Of a stretch of 39,375 nucleotides of DNA, positions 1 to 7,942 are shown piece by piece. The stretch lies in NCBI GenBank assembly GCA_900549345.1, contig UROC01000011.1, forward strand, positions 1 to 39,375. Reading direction: 5' to 3'. Each line of letters opens with the position of its first letter. Position 1 is the stretch's first letter. This stretch comes from an uncultured Collinsella sp. (lineage in GTDB: Bacteria; Actinomycetota; Coriobacteriia; Coriobacteriales; Coriobacteriaceae). The notes below the pieces were generated by a model, which was given only the letters and a program-made list of their open reading frames with translations, had not been told where the DNA came from and searched no databases. The position numbers and the translations under genes were made by a program.

Positions 1-1
1 C

Positions 2-388
2 TGGGCCCCCTTCGCCGCCATGGAGAAGCGCACCAACCTGTACGCCGAGGGCGACGACGCCGGCATCGCTGCACTCGAGAAGGAGCTGCTCGCTCAGAAC
101 GCCACGCATCAGGATTGGTGCTCCACGACCGAGCTCATGGAGAAGACCGCCAACGGCCAGGACACCATCTTTATGCATCCGCTGCCCGCCGACATCTCCG
201 GTGTCTCTTGCGAGCACGGCGAGGTCAACGCCGACGTCTTCGACATGCACCGCGTGGGCATGTACAAGGAGGCCAGCTACAAGCCGTACGCCATCGCAGC
301 CATGATGTTCCTGCAGAAGGTTGCCGATCCCGCCGCTACCCTCAAGGCCCTCGACGAGCGCAACACCGCCCGTTGGTTCCAGGCCTAA
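2..388 (+). CDS. ygeW: YgeW-type knotted carbamoyltransferase, C-terminal part
   Basis: The gene runs in from outside the window; the open frame begins at base 2 and ends with TAA. The visible 128 residues match the C-terminal half of YgeW-family carbamoyltransferases (relatives of ornithine and aspartate carbamoyltransferase). The key stretch is MHPLPADISGVSCEHGEV, which holds the HPLPAD/HCLPAD loop that binds carbamoyl phosphate, followed by a VFDxxRxxxYKEAS segment and a C-terminal helix. YgeW is an orphan member of the family and its substrate is not firmly settled. Its neighbours (MocA-like, HyuA-like, YqeB, YqeC, XdhC, purine permease) are the same partners it has in the E. coli xdh-ygeW-hyuA-yqeB-yqeC region, so a role in anaerobic purine or ureide breakdown is the likely one. 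The first half of the protein is not visible. Confidence 0.85.
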   Translation, partial: WAPFAAMEKRTNLYAEGDDAGIAALEKELLAQNATHQDWCSTTELMEKTANGQDTIFMHPLPADISGVSCEHGEVNADVFDMHRVGMYKEASYKPYAIAAMMFLQKVADPAATLKALDERNTARWFQA

Positions 389-411
389 AGCTGGGTTGAG
401 GTAAGCCATGT

Positions 412-450
412 AAAGGGGGCGCTCTGCCAACCGGCGGGGTGCCCCTTTTT
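412..450 (+). terminator. Rho-independent terminator after ygeW
   Basis: An AAAGGGG arm near 412 pairs with CCCCTTT at 442-448, closing a long GC-rich loop, and the stem runs into five T residues (446-450). It lies 24 bases after the ygeW stop. It would separate ygeW from the mocA-hyuA pair downstream. The stem has a bulged G. Confidence 0.65.
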
Positions 451-538
451 GCATCGTGGGCGTGCGGGATAAGCGCTTTCGATGTAGATGCCCCGCGACG
501 CGAGTTATGGGTACGATGGTTTCAGGGGAGGTATCGCC

Positions 539-1153
539 ATGAAACTTGGTTGCGTCATTATGGCTTCGGGCGAGGGCAAGCGATTTGGCTCTAACAAGAT
601 GCTCGCTGATATCTATGGCGAGCCGCTGATTGCCCGGACCATTGATTCGGTTCCCCGGGGCTTTGACGTTGTGGTTTCGACGCGTTGGCCCGAGGTCGCT
701 CAGATTTGTGATGACAAGCATTGCCCGTGCGTGCTGCACGATGGCGAGCTGCGCAGCGAAAGCGTCCGTGCGGGCCTTTCGTGGGGAGTCGAACGCAACT
801 GGAAAGGTTGCCTCTTTTTGCCGGGCGACCAGCCGCTCGTGAGTTCGGATTCTTTTGAGGCTATGGTTCGTGCATTTGACGAGCGTGGCCGCAAGCATCC
901 GGTGCGTCTTGCGTGCAACGGTGAGCCTTCGAGCCCGGTGCTCTTTCCGGCGGAACTGTTCGATGCACTTATGTGTCTTGAGGGTAAGGACGGCGGCGGT
1001 TCGATCCTCAAGGACCGTACCGACGTGGTGCTGGTCGAGGCGCGTGCCTACGAGCTGTGGGACGTCGATACCGTCAAGGGACAGCGACGCATAACGGAGC
1101 ATATCGCCGCCTGCTCGTATTTTGATCGCGTGGCCAACTGCATCAATCAATAA
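539..1153 (+). CDS. mocA: MocA-like molybdenum cofactor cytidylyltransferase
   Basis: A 204-residue nucleotidyltransferase of the MobA/MocA (NTP_transf_3) fold. MocA (E. coli YgfJ) adds CMP to molybdopterin for xanthine dehydrogenase-type enzymes. The N-terminal nucleotide-binding loop is ASGEGKRFGSNK at residues 9-20, a variant of the usual AAGxSxRxGxxK. The metal-binding PGDQPL is at 95-100. The ATG at 539 was chosen over an in-frame ATG at 488 because GGGGAGG (about 525-531) sits 7 bases upstream and the family motif then begins where expected. The gene is 9 bases before the HyuA-like gene, so the two probably share a transcript. The neighbouring YqeB/YqeC/XdhC genes support a role in cofactor maturation. 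The exact nucleotide (CTP against GTP) cannot be read from sequence alone. Confidence 0.85.
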   Translation: MKLGCVIMASGEGKRFGSNKMLADIYGEPLIARTIDSVPRGFDVVVSTRWPEVAQICDDKHCPCVLHDGELRSESVRAGLSWGVERNWKGCLFLPGDQPLVSSDSFEAMVRAFDERGRKHPVRLACNGEPSSPVLFPAELFDALMCLEGKDGGGSILKDRTDVVLVEARAYELWDVDTVKGQRRITEHIAACSYFDRVANCINQ

Positions 1154-1162
1154 GGAGCAATT

Positions 1163-2530
1163 ATGATCATCATCAAAAACGGCGCACTCGTGACGCCCCA
1201 GGGGCTTCGCCGCGCCGATCTTGCCATGGATGGCGATAAGATCGTGCGGATTGCCGCGGCGATTGAGCCGGCCGAGGGCGATACCGTCGAGGATGCTGCG
1301 GGCTGCTGGGTGTTCCCGGGCTTTATCGATGGGCACACGCACATGCAGTGCTGGACCGGCATGGATTGGACAGCCGATAGCTTTGAGACCGGCACGCGCG
1401 CGGCTGCCTGCGGCGGCACGACGACCATTGTGGACTACGCGACGGCCGATCGCGGCGTGACCATGCCCGATGCCTTGGTCGAGTGGCATCATCGCGCCGA
1501 CGGCACCTGCACCGCCAACTATGCCTTCCATATGGCGCTTGCCGAGTGGAATGAGCGCAACCGCGCCGATCTTTCGGCCATGCGCGAGGCGGGCGTGTCG
1601 TCGTTTAAGACCTACTTTGCCTACGACCATCTGCGCCTGGACGATGCCGAGACGCTCGAGGTGCTGGAGGAGCTCAAGCGCGTGGGCGGTATCCTGTGCG
1701 TGCATTGCGAGAACGGCACGTTGGTCAACGCGCTGCAGAAGCGCGTGTTTGAGCAGGGTATCCACGGGCCCGAGGGCCATGCGCTCAGCCGTCCGGACGT
1801 GTGTGAGGCCGAGGCCGTGAGCCGCCTGCTGTATCTGGCGCACTTGGCCGGGGACGCTCCGGTCAACGTGGTGCACCTTTCGACCAAGCTGGGGCTCGAG
1901 GCCATTCGCGCTGCCAAAGCGCGCGGGCAGAAGAACATCTATGTCGAGACCTGCCCTCAGTATCTGATGCTCGACGACACCTGCTATCTGGAGCAGGGCG
2001 AGGACGGCTTTGCGGGCGCCAAGTACGTGATGAGTCCGCCGCTGCGCCATGCCGGCGACCGTGCGGCACTGCGCGAGGCGCTTGTGGCCGGCGAGATCGA
2101 TACGATTGCGACCGACCACTGTAGCTTTAACCTGCACGGGCAAAAGGACCGCGGGCGCGACGACTTCCGCGCGATTCCCAACGGCGGACCCGGCGTGGAG
2201 CATCGCCCCGTCGCGATCGCTACGAGCTTTGAGGGACAGCTGGGCCCCGAGGATCTGTGCCGCCTGATGAGCGAGAACCCGGCGCGCGTCTTTGGCATGT
2301 ATCCGCACAAGGGCTGTCTTGCCGAGGGCGCCGATGCCGACGTGTGCGTGTGGGATCCCAAGGCGCGCTGGACGATTAGCGCCGCGACGCAGCATCAGGC
2401 CGTGGACTACACGCCGCTCGAGGGCTTTGAGGCGCACGGCCGCGCCAAGGCCGTGTTTGTGAACGGCGTACTGGCTGCGCGCGACGGCGAGCCCACCGGA
2501 GCCCAACCCGGCCGCTACGTCCCCCGCTAA
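1163..2530 (+). CDS. hyuA: Dihydropyrimidinase/hydantoinase-type amidohydrolase
   Basis: A 455-residue cyclic amidohydrolase of the dihydropyrimidinase/D-hydantoinase family, which opens cyclic ureide rings such as dihydropyrimidines and hydantoins. The binuclear metal site is complete: HTH at 58-60, the lysine that is carbamylated (K149 in SSFKT), H181 in VHCEN, H238 in VVHLS and D318 in ATDHC. The length equals that of E. coli HyuA (YgeZ). AAGGAG lies 5 bases before the ATG. It follows the MocA-like gene closely and meets yqeC tail to tail with a 20-base gap. In the conserved anaerobic purine cluster this enzyme is thought to act on a ring-opened or ureide intermediate; the substrate here is inferred from context. 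Confidence 0.9.
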   Translation: MIIIKNGALVTPQGLRRADLAMDGDKIVRIAAAIEPAEGDTVEDAAGCWVFPGFIDGHTHMQCWTGMDWTADSFETGTRAAACGGTTTIVDYATADRGVTMPDALVEWHHRADGTCTANYAFHMALAEWNERNRADLSAMREAGVSSFKTYFAYDHLRLDDAETLEVLEELKRVGGILCVHCENGTLVNALQKRVFEQGIHGPEGHALSRPDVCEAEAVSRLLYLAHLAGDAPVNVVHLSTKLGLEAIRAAKARGQKNIYVETCPQYLMLDDTCYLEQGEDGFAGAKYVMSPPLRHAGDRAALREALVAGEIDTIATDHCSFNLHGQKDRGRDDFRAIPNGGPGVEHRPVAIATSFEGQLGPEDLCRLMSENPARVFGMYPHKGCLAEGADADVCVWDPKARWTISAATQHQAVDYTPLEGFEAHGRAKAVFVNGVLAARDGEPTGAQPGRYVPR

Positions 2531-2550
2531 CAGGAAGGCCGCTAAATTAG

Positions 2551-3288
2551 CTACCCCTGGAGGCTGGTGGCGATGAGGGGGCGGCCGAGGGCGGCCTCGA
2601 AGCGATCTGCCATCGTTGGGTCGGCAAGCGTGTCGACTTGGTTGAGCATGATACGGGCATTGTTGAGGTTCAGCATCTGCAACTCGGCATTGAGCACCAT
2701 GGTGACGCGCTCTGGGGTGGCAGCGTCGGTGAGCTCGCAGCCGCAGTGCTCGCAGAAGATCTCGGGGCGGTGGACAACCTCGGCGACGGGCTTGCCCAGC
2801 CCCGAGGCGCCGACGACCCAGACAACGTTTGCCGTGGCGGCGGGAATTACCGGCTCCCAGGCGGCATGCGCCTTGAGCGGGAGTCGCTTGCTGCCATCTG
2901 CCTCGGCCAACACATAGTCAAAGCGCTGTGCCAGCTGGTCGAGCGGCTCGGCGGGGGCGGAGAGCTTGCCTGTCTCCGGGTCCAAAACACCCGCCTGGCA
3001 GATGCTTCCGCGGACAAGTCCCGCGCATGCCTCGCAGGTGCAGCCGAGAACATGCAGGGTCCCCGGCTTCCAAGGTGCGGCGTCCAGGCGACGGCTCGAC
3101 CCGTCCCATGGCACGCCGGCGACGGGAAACATATGCGTGGTGGTGCAGAGGAGCACGCGGCCGCCAGCGCGCATGAGCTCGAGACCCATCGTCTTGAGCA
3201 AGGTCGACTTGCCTCCGCTGCCGATAATCGCGGTAATGCCCGGCTCGATCCTGAGCGCCGAGGCAAGATTGCCGCTAACCGTTTCCAT
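2551..3288 (-). CDS. yqeC: YqeC, selenium-dependent hydroxylase accessory protein
   Basis: A 245-residue P-loop protein with GSGGKST at residues 23-29 directly after a hydrophobic strand, followed by LLCTTTHMF, the pattern of the YqeC family. Members are found with selenium-dependent molybdenum hydroxylases and are thought to help make or insert the selenium-containing cofactor. Two cysteine clusters are visible (CTCEAC and CEHCGC), which could bind metal. It is on the reverse strand, tail to tail with the HyuA-like gene and head to head with yqeB. The 102-base gap to yqeB must hold both promoters. The biochemical role of YqeC is not established; the family assignment is strong. Confidence 0.85.
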   Translation of the reverse strand: METVSGNLASALRIEPGITAIIGSGGKSTLLKTMGLELMRAGGRVLLCTTTHMFPVAGVPWDGSSRRLDAAPWKPGTLHVLGCTCEACAGLVRGSICQAGVLDPETGKLSAPAEPLDQLAQRFDYVLAEADGSKRLPLKAHAAWEPVIPAATANVVWVVGASGLGKPVAEVVHRPEIFCEHCGCELTDAATPERVTMVLNAELQMLNLNNARIMLNQVDTLADPTMADRFEAALGRPLIATSLQG

Positions 3289-3390
3289 CTGTTCACCGCC
3301 GTATAATACTGTGATAATAAATAATCATCAGAGTAGCGGTCGAACCGCTTTTGCTCTGATCAAACCGTAGCACAGGGAGGTGCCCCGGGA
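3289..3390. promoter_or_regulatory. Divergent yqeC/yqeB control region with nested hairpin
   Basis: A TATAAT at 3302-3307 lies close to the yqeC start. A nested inverted repeat follows: outer arms ATCAGAG (3327-3333) and CTCTGAT (3354-3360), inner arms AGCGGT (3335-3340) and ACCGCT (3344-3349) around CGA. All four arms are perfect. The ribosome site AGGGAGG precedes the yqeB ATG. The palindrome could be an operator shared by both genes or a leader hairpin of yqeB; the sequence does not decide. Confidence 0.55.
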
Positions 3391-4185
3391 ATGCTCGTTT
3401 ATGTTCGCGGCGCTGGCGATATCGCCACGGGCGTCGCCGCTCGCTTGGTGCGCTCCGGCGTGTCGGTCGTTATGGCCGATATCGCGGTCCCCACGTGCAT
3501 CCGCCGCACAATCAGTTTTTGCGAGGCCATTCGCCTGGGCGAGGTCGAGGTCGAAGGCATTCACGCTCGCTTGGCACAGACGCCGGCTGAGGCGCTCGAG
3601 ATTACCCAAGCGGGAGACGTCGCCGTTGTGGTGGACCCCCAGGCCAAGATGCTCGGCGAGCTGAAACCCTCTGCCGTGGTCGACGCGATTCTGGCCAAGC
3701 GCAACCTAGGTACCACGTGCGACATGGCGCCTGCCGTCATCGCCGTGGGGCCGGGCTTTACCGCGCCGGTTGACTGCGACGCCGTGGTCGAGACCATGCG
3801 CGGGCATTTTCTCGGCCGTGTCATTACCCAAGGTTCGCCCCAGCCCAACACGGGCGTGCCGGGCATTATCGCCGGCTATGGCAAGGAGCGTGTTATCCAC
3901 AGCCCCGCTGCCGGTGTGTTTCGGTCCGACCGCGCAATCGGCGACATCGTGAGCGCCGGAGACGTGATTGGCTATGCGGGCGATACGCCCATGTGCACGC
4001 AGATCGATGGCTGTCTGCGCGGGCTTTTGGCGAACGGCGTGCAGGTGACTGAGGGCTTTAAATGCGCCGATGTCGATCCGCGCGGCGATGCCAGCTATAT
4101 CAACTATATTTCGGACAAGGCGACGTCGGTCGGCGGCGGCGTGCTCGAGGCGCTCGCCATGCTCACCGGTGTATTCCAGGGATAG
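3391..4185 (+). CDS. yqeB: YqeB (EF2563 family), selenium-dependent Mo hydroxylase maturation
   Basis: A 264-residue protein beginning LVYVRGAGDIATGVAARLVRSG, a Rossmann-like glycine motif (RGAGDIATG, 6-14). This is the hallmark of the YqeB/EF2563 family, which occurs with YqeC, XdhC and selenophosphate synthase in genomes that use selenium-dependent molybdenum hydroxylases. It is thought to act in maturation of the hydroxylase, with no proven reaction. Length is typical of the family. AGGGAGG lies upstream of the ATG. The stop is 9 bases from the start of the XdhC-like gene, so the two form an operon. The hydroxylase subunits are not in the window. Confidence 0.87.
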   Translation: MLVYVRGAGDIATGVAARLVRSGVSVVMADIAVPTCIRRTISFCEAIRLGEVEVEGIHARLAQTPAEALEITQAGDVAVVVDPQAKMLGELKPSAVVDAILAKRNLGTTCDMAPAVIAVGPGFTAPVDCDAVVETMRGHFLGRVITQGSPQPNTGVPGIIAGYGKERVIHSPAAGVFRSDRAIGDIVSAGDVIGYAGDTPMCTQIDGCLRGLLANGVQVTEGFKCADVDPRGDASYINYISDKATSVGGGVLEALAMLTGVFQG

Positions 4186-4194
4186 GAAATTGCA

Positions 4195-5238
4195 ATGGAA
4201 AAGCTCGATGTGGTGAATGCTGCGCTTGGCGCTCTGAAGGCTGGTAAGACGTGCGAGCTGGTGGTAGTTGCCGGCACGGCAGGGTCATCGCCGCGCGGCG
4301 TGGGCGCCTGGATGGCCGTCTTTGCCGATGGCAGCCAAGCAGGTACCATCGGCGGCGGCAAGATCGAGCTCTTTGCGCTGAACGAGGCGCGCGAGCTGTT
4401 GGCCGCAGGGCAATCGCGTCTGGTCCGCTACACCATGGGCGGCGAGAACTCCGATACCGGCATGATCTGCGGCGGAGCCATCTGCCTGTGCTATCTGCAC
4501 CTGGATGTATCGCAGGCGCCGTTGTTCCAGTCGATTGCCGACGTCTTGGCGTATCGACGCATCGGCGACTTCGTCATCGACTTTGAACCGTTTATCGCAA
4601 ACGCGCTCGAGGGCGATGTGGTCGAGTACCATGGCGAGACGTCGCGCCATACCATTGCCGGCTGCCCCGAGCTTTCGCTGGTGGAGGAGGGGAGTAAGGT
4701 CACCTGCACCAACGCTGCCTCCGAGATTCCCCCGGCGCACATCGAGACGCTCTGCCCCGAGGGCCTGACCTACATCTTTGGCTGTGGACACGTGGGCGCC
4801 GCGACGGCGCGCGTACTCACGGCGGCGGGCTTTGCCGTTGTGGCGTGCGATGACCGCCCCGGCACGCTGATGCCCGAATGGGTGCCCGGTGTCTACGATC
4901 GTCGCCTGGTCGATTACAAGAACCTGAGCGAGCTGTGTTCCATCGGTCCGCGCGACTTGGTGGTCGTGGCCACAGCAGGCCACAAGTCCGATATCGACGT
5001 GGTGATTCAGGCGATGCACGCCAAGCCTGCCTACCTGGGCTGTTTGGGTTCGCGCCGCAAGACGGCCTTTGTGCGCGCCCGCCTGGAGCAGGAGGGCTTT
5101 ACGCAGGACCAGATTGACGAGCTACACCTGCCGATCGGCGTTGCCATTCAGGCCGAAGATCCCGAAGAGATCGCCATCTCCATCGCCGCCGAGATGATCC
5201 ACCTGCGCCGCACCAAACTCGTCCCCCGCAAGCGATAG
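4195..5238 (+). CDS. xdhC: XdhC/CoxI-family molybdenum cofactor insertion protein
   Basis: A 347-residue protein with the two XdhC domains. The N-terminal XdhC_CoxI domain has GTAGSSPRGVGAWM and TIGGGKIE; the C-terminal Rossmann domain starts YIFGCGHVGAATARVL near residue 192, followed by DDRP. XdhC binds the molybdenum cofactor, protects it and delivers it to xanthine dehydrogenase-type enzymes, often with cofactor sulfuration. It is 9 bases downstream of yqeB in the same operon. Together with YqeB, YqeC and the MocA-like protein it completes a maturation set. Whether it handles a sulfur or a selenium ligand cannot be read from the sequence. Confidence 0.88.
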   Translation: MEKLDVVNAALGALKAGKTCELVVVAGTAGSSPRGVGAWMAVFADGSQAGTIGGGKIELFALNEARELLAAGQSRLVRYTMGGENSDTGMICGGAICLCYLHLDVSQAPLFQSIADVLAYRRIGDFVIDFEPFIANALEGDVVEYHGETSRHTIAGCPELSLVEEGSKVTCTNAASEIPPAHIETLCPEGLTYIFGCGHVGAATARVLTAAGFAVVACDDRPGTLMPEWVPGVYDRRLVDYKNLSELCSIGPRDLVVVATAGHKSDIDVVIQAMHAKPAYLGCLGSRRKTAFVRARLEQEGFTQDQIDELHLPIGVAIQAEDPEEIAISIAAEMIHLRRTKLVPRKR

Positions 5239-5308
5239 TCGTATCCCAAATGAGCTGCCCCAGCCCTCTGCCGCATGCGGGTCAAAATGCTACCTGTGCC
5301 ATATGCCC

Positions 5309-5314
5309 TATAAT
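5309..5314 (+). promoter_or_regulatory. Candidate -10 box for the purine permease
   Basis: A perfect TATAAT lies 51 bases before the permease start in the 127-base gap after xdhC. No good -35 box stands at 16-18 bases upstream. The roughly 50-base leader after it shows no purine riboswitch that I can recognise. Confidence 0.45.
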
Positions 5315-5365
5315 GTCCGACCGTTGAGCGGCATGGGGCCGCTGCCTAGGGTATGGGAGGCGCAA

Positions 5366-6679
5366 ATGGCAGAGTCGGCAGCAGGGGATGCCCTGTTCGA
5401 GCGTACGGGAAAAGTTTCGTTTGTGCAGGTATTACCCCATGCACTGCAGCATGTGCTGGCGGCATTCGCGGGTATCGTCACGCCCGCCATCATTATCGCG
5501 TCGGTCTGTGGCTTTACCCCTCAAGAGGAAGCCGCTGTCATCCAGGCGTCGCTCGTCCTCTCGGCGCTTGACATTTTCCTTCAACAGTTTCCCATAAAAG
5601 GTGTCGTCGGTTCGGGCCTACCCATTGTGATGGGTGCGAGCTTTACCTTCGTGCCGGCGCTCAAGGCAGTCGGTCTTGAGCTTGGTTTTGAGGCCGTGCT
5701 GGGCGCCCAGGTAATCGGCGGCGCGCTCGTCGCGCTCTTCGGCCTACTGTTTAGGCGCGTGAGTTTTCTGTTTCCGGCCCCGGTGCTCGGTACCGTCATC
5801 TTTGTGATCGGCCTGTCTCTGTGCCCGGTCGCTGTGGCTTCTATGGCGGGCGGGGAGGGCGCTGCCGATTTCGGCAGTGTCACCAACTGGGCCGTCGCGC
5901 TCGTGACGTTTGTCGTCACCTTTGTGGCCGGCAACTACGGCAAGGGCGCGCTTAGGCTGGGCAGCATCCTGGCCGGTATCTGCGCGGGCTTTGTTTTGGC
6001 TGCGGTGTTGGGCACGGTCGATTTCTCGGCCATCGCGACCGCCAGCTGGTTCGCCCCGCCGGCCCTGGGCGCCCATCGCCTTGTGTTCGACCCGGCCGCG
6101 TGCGCCGTTGTGGGCGTTGTCGCCATTGTCAACGCCGTGCAGGTCATGGGCGAATTTGCCGCCGTGTCGTCCGCTGCGCTCGATACCCTTGCGACCGATA
6201 GCCAGATCTCGGGTGGCCTGATCGCCAACGGCCTGGTCGGTATGCTGTCAGGCTTTTTGGGCGGCGTCCCCACGGCAACCTTTGGCCAGAATGTGGGCAT
6301 TATCGCCGAGAACAAGGTCGTCAACCGCATGGTCTTTACGCTTGCCGCCGCCATCTTGCTCATCGCGGGCCTGCTGCCCAAGTGCGCGGCAGTGCTCACG
6401 TCCATTCCGCAGCCGGTCATCGGCGGCGCCACGATCGGCGTGTTCGCGACCATTGGCATGAACGGTGTGGTCATGTTTGCCCGCCACGGCCTGTCTCAGC
6501 GCGATACCACGCTCATGGGTCTCTCTATCGCCTTTGGCACGGGCATTGAGCGCACGGCCGGCGCGCTTGCTGGCGCTGGATTCCCCGCATGGGTCGGCAC
6601 CGTCTTTGGCGGATCTTCTATTGCCGTCGCCGCGCTTGTCGCCGTCGTCCTCAACCTGGTCCTGCCCCACCAAAAATAA
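5366..6679 (+). CDS. NCS2 nucleobase (xanthine/uric acid type) permease
   Basis: A 437-residue polytopic membrane protein of the nucleobase-cation symporter-2 family (XanQ, UacT, PbuX relatives), expected to bring xanthine, urate or another purine into the cell with a cation. Visible family marks are LQHVLAAFAG in the first membrane segment, VGSGLPIVMGASFTFVPAL, the acidic residue in VMGEFAAVSS, and the signature stretch TFGQNVGIIAENKVVNR. About 12-14 hydrophobic segments are seen. The ATG at 5366 is preferred over upstream starts because GGGAGG lies 5 bases before it. Its place after the xdhC-yqeB genes fits uptake of substrate for the purine pathway. Specificity among purines and uracil is not certain. 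Confidence 0.88.
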   Translation: MAESAAGDALFERTGKVSFVQVLPHALQHVLAAFAGIVTPAIIIASVCGFTPQEEAAVIQASLVLSALDIFLQQFPIKGVVGSGLPIVMGASFTFVPALKAVGLELGFEAVLGAQVIGGALVALFGLLFRRVSFLFPAPVLGTVIFVIGLSLCPVAVASMAGGEGAADFGSVTNWAVALVTFVVTFVAGNYGKGALRLGSILAGICAGFVLAAVLGTVDFSAIATASWFAPPALGAHRLVFDPAACAVVGVVAIVNAVQVMGEFAAVSSAALDTLATDSQISGGLIANGLVGMLSGFLGGVPTATFGQNVGIIAENKVVNRMVFTLAAAILLIAGLLPKCAAVLTSIPQPVIGGATIGVFATIGMNGVVMFARHGLSQRDTTLMGLSIAFGTGIERTAGALAGAGFPAWVGTVFGGSSIAVAALVAVVLNLVLPHQK

Positions 6680-6692
6680 CGCCCCATATATG

Positions 6693-6759
6693 AGTTGCGG
6701 TGAGATAGGGACTGTTTAAGCCTTTTAAGCCATCAAACAGTCCCTATCTCACCGCAACT
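6693..6759. repeat. Perfect 25-bp inverted repeat after the permease
   Basis: Arms 6693-6717 and 6735-6759 are perfectly complementary over 25 bases with a 17-base loop. The inner ends of the arms read GGGACTGTTT and AAACAGTCCC. It starts 13 bases after the permease stop, so it may end that transcript, though no T-run follows directly. The GGGAC/GTCCC core resembles the palindromes at 25326, 27291, 28333 and 39048. Confidence 0.75.
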
Positions 6760-7000
6760 GCTGTTTTCCTCCGTGCCCTAAGGATCAATTTGTGCGGGGG
6801 AGTTGTGGAGTTGTGCAGGCAGACGAGGTTTTTCTGGAAATACGCTCCCGATGCGCGTATAGTACCGATTGTTTTGTCGGCTCCTGCTGCGTCGAGTCCA
6901 AACCGCGAAATGCCATGAGCGGCGTGGATGCAGTCAGGAGGCACGAGGACAACCCATCGTGGCCACGCCCCGTGCTTAAAACCCCAAGAAGGAGTGAACA
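6760..7000 (+). promoter_or_regulatory. Leader and promoter region of the rplE operon
   Basis: This gene-free stretch must contain the promoter of the ribosomal operon. TATAGT at 6858-6863 is a possible -10 box, without a convincing -35 box at standard spacing. Downstream, GCACG (6941-6945) can pair with CGTGC (6970-6974) around the palindrome CGTGGCCACG (6958-6967), so the leader may be structured. AAGGAG sits 6 bases before the rplE ATG. No trace of rplX or rplN is seen. Confidence 0.4.
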
Positions 7001-7558
7001 ATGGCAGAAGAGAAGTATGTGCCGCGTCTGAAGACCAAGTACAACAACGAGGTCAAGCAGCAGCTTCAGGACAAGTTCCAGTACGAGAACGTCATGATGA
7101 TCCCCAAGTTTGAGAAGATCGTCGTGAACATGGGTGTCGGCGAGGCCGCTACCGATTCCAAGGCCATCGACGGTGCCGTGCGCGACCTGCGCGCCATCAC
7201 CGGCCAGCAGCCGATGATCACCCGTGCCCGCAAGTCCATCGCTACCTTCCGCCTGCGCGCTGGTATGCCGATCGGCTGCAAGGTTACCCTGCGTGGCGAC
7301 CGTATGTGGGAGTTCTTCGATCGTCTGACCTCCGTCGCGATCCCCCGTATCCGCGACTTCCGCGGCATCTCCGCCAAGAGCTTCGACGGCCGTGGTAACT
7401 TCTCCATGGGCGTCACCGAGCAGCTCATCTTCCCCGAGATCGACTTCGACTCCGTCGATCACCAGCGTGGTATGGACATCACTTTCGTGACCACCGCCAA
7501 CACCGATGAGGAGGCCAAGGCCCTTCTGGACGCCTTCGGTTTCCCGTTCAAGAAATAG
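7001..7558 (+). CDS. rplE: 50S ribosomal protein L5 (uL5)
   Basis: A 185-residue uL5 protein of the central protuberance, which binds 5S rRNA. Typical blocks are present: FQYENVMMIPKFEKIVVNMGVGEA near the N-terminus, ITGQQPMITRARKSIATFRLR, GMPIGCKVTLRGDRM, and the C-terminal MDITFVTTANTDEEAKALLDAFGFPF. AAGGAG precedes the ATG at good spacing. It is the first gene of the ribosomal run here. In most bacteria it follows rplN and rplX, which are missing, with a purine permease upstream instead. Confidence 0.98.
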   Translation: MAEEKYVPRLKTKYNNEVKQQLQDKFQYENVMMIPKFEKIVVNMGVGEAATDSKAIDGAVRDLRAITGQQPMITRARKSIATFRLRAGMPIGCKVTLRGDRMWEFFDRLTSVAIPRIRDFRGISAKSFDGRGNFSMGVTEQLIFPEIDFDSVDHQRGMDITFVTTANTDEEAKALLDAFGFPFKK

Positions 7559-7574
7559 GTTCACCTGCCCTATG

Positions 7575-7602
7575 AGCGCCGTTCCCAGAAGGGGGCGGCG
7601 CT
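7575..7602 (+). other. Hairpin between rplE and rpsN
   Basis: AGCGCCG (7575-7581) pairs perfectly with CGGCGCT (7596-7602), and CCC/GGG inside the loop can extend the stem. No T-run follows, so it is more likely an RNA-stability or processing element than a terminator. Confidence 0.5.
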
Positions 7603-7637
7603 TGGGGCGAACAATACTCTATGTGAGGAGGATATAA

Positions 7638-7823
7638 GTGGCTAAGACATCGATGATCGTCAAGTGCAATCGCAAGCAGAAGTTCTCTACTCGTGAGTAC
7701 ACGCGCTGCCAGCGCTGCGGCCGTCCGCACTCTGTGTACCGCAAGTTCGGCCTGTGCCGTGTCTGCTTCCGCGAGCTTGCACTCAAGGGCGAGCTTCCCG
7801 GCGTTAAGAAGGCCAGCTGGTAA
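7638..7823 (+). CDS. rpsN: 30S ribosomal protein S14 type Z (uS14)
   Basis: A 61-residue zinc-binding S14, the short form found in many Gram-positive bacteria. The zinc ligands are CQRC and CRVC, separated by 12 residues, inside RCQRCGRPHSVYRKFGLCRVCFREL. The end KGELPGVKKASW is the family's usual C-terminus. The start is GTG at 7638, with GAGGAGGA 5 bases upstream, giving MAKTSM. It lies between rplE and rpsH as in the spc operon. Confidence 0.97.
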   Translation: MAKTSMIVKCNRKQKFSTREYTRCQRCGRPHSVYRKFGLCRVCFRELALKGELPGVKKASW

Positions 7824-7942
7824 GTCACTACCAGCGTTTCAAGCATCCGTTTGGAACAGGGAAAACGCGCTAGTTAGGCTTTGCCGTTAAGGGCGGCGAA
7901 GAACCAAGAGCACGTGTTCATCAAGAACGAAGGAGAATCTGT

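Noticed and set aside
5315..5365. Purine or xanthine riboswitch before the NCS2 permease
   Set aside because: The leader is about 50 bases and lacks the conserved three-way junction or any core I recognise.
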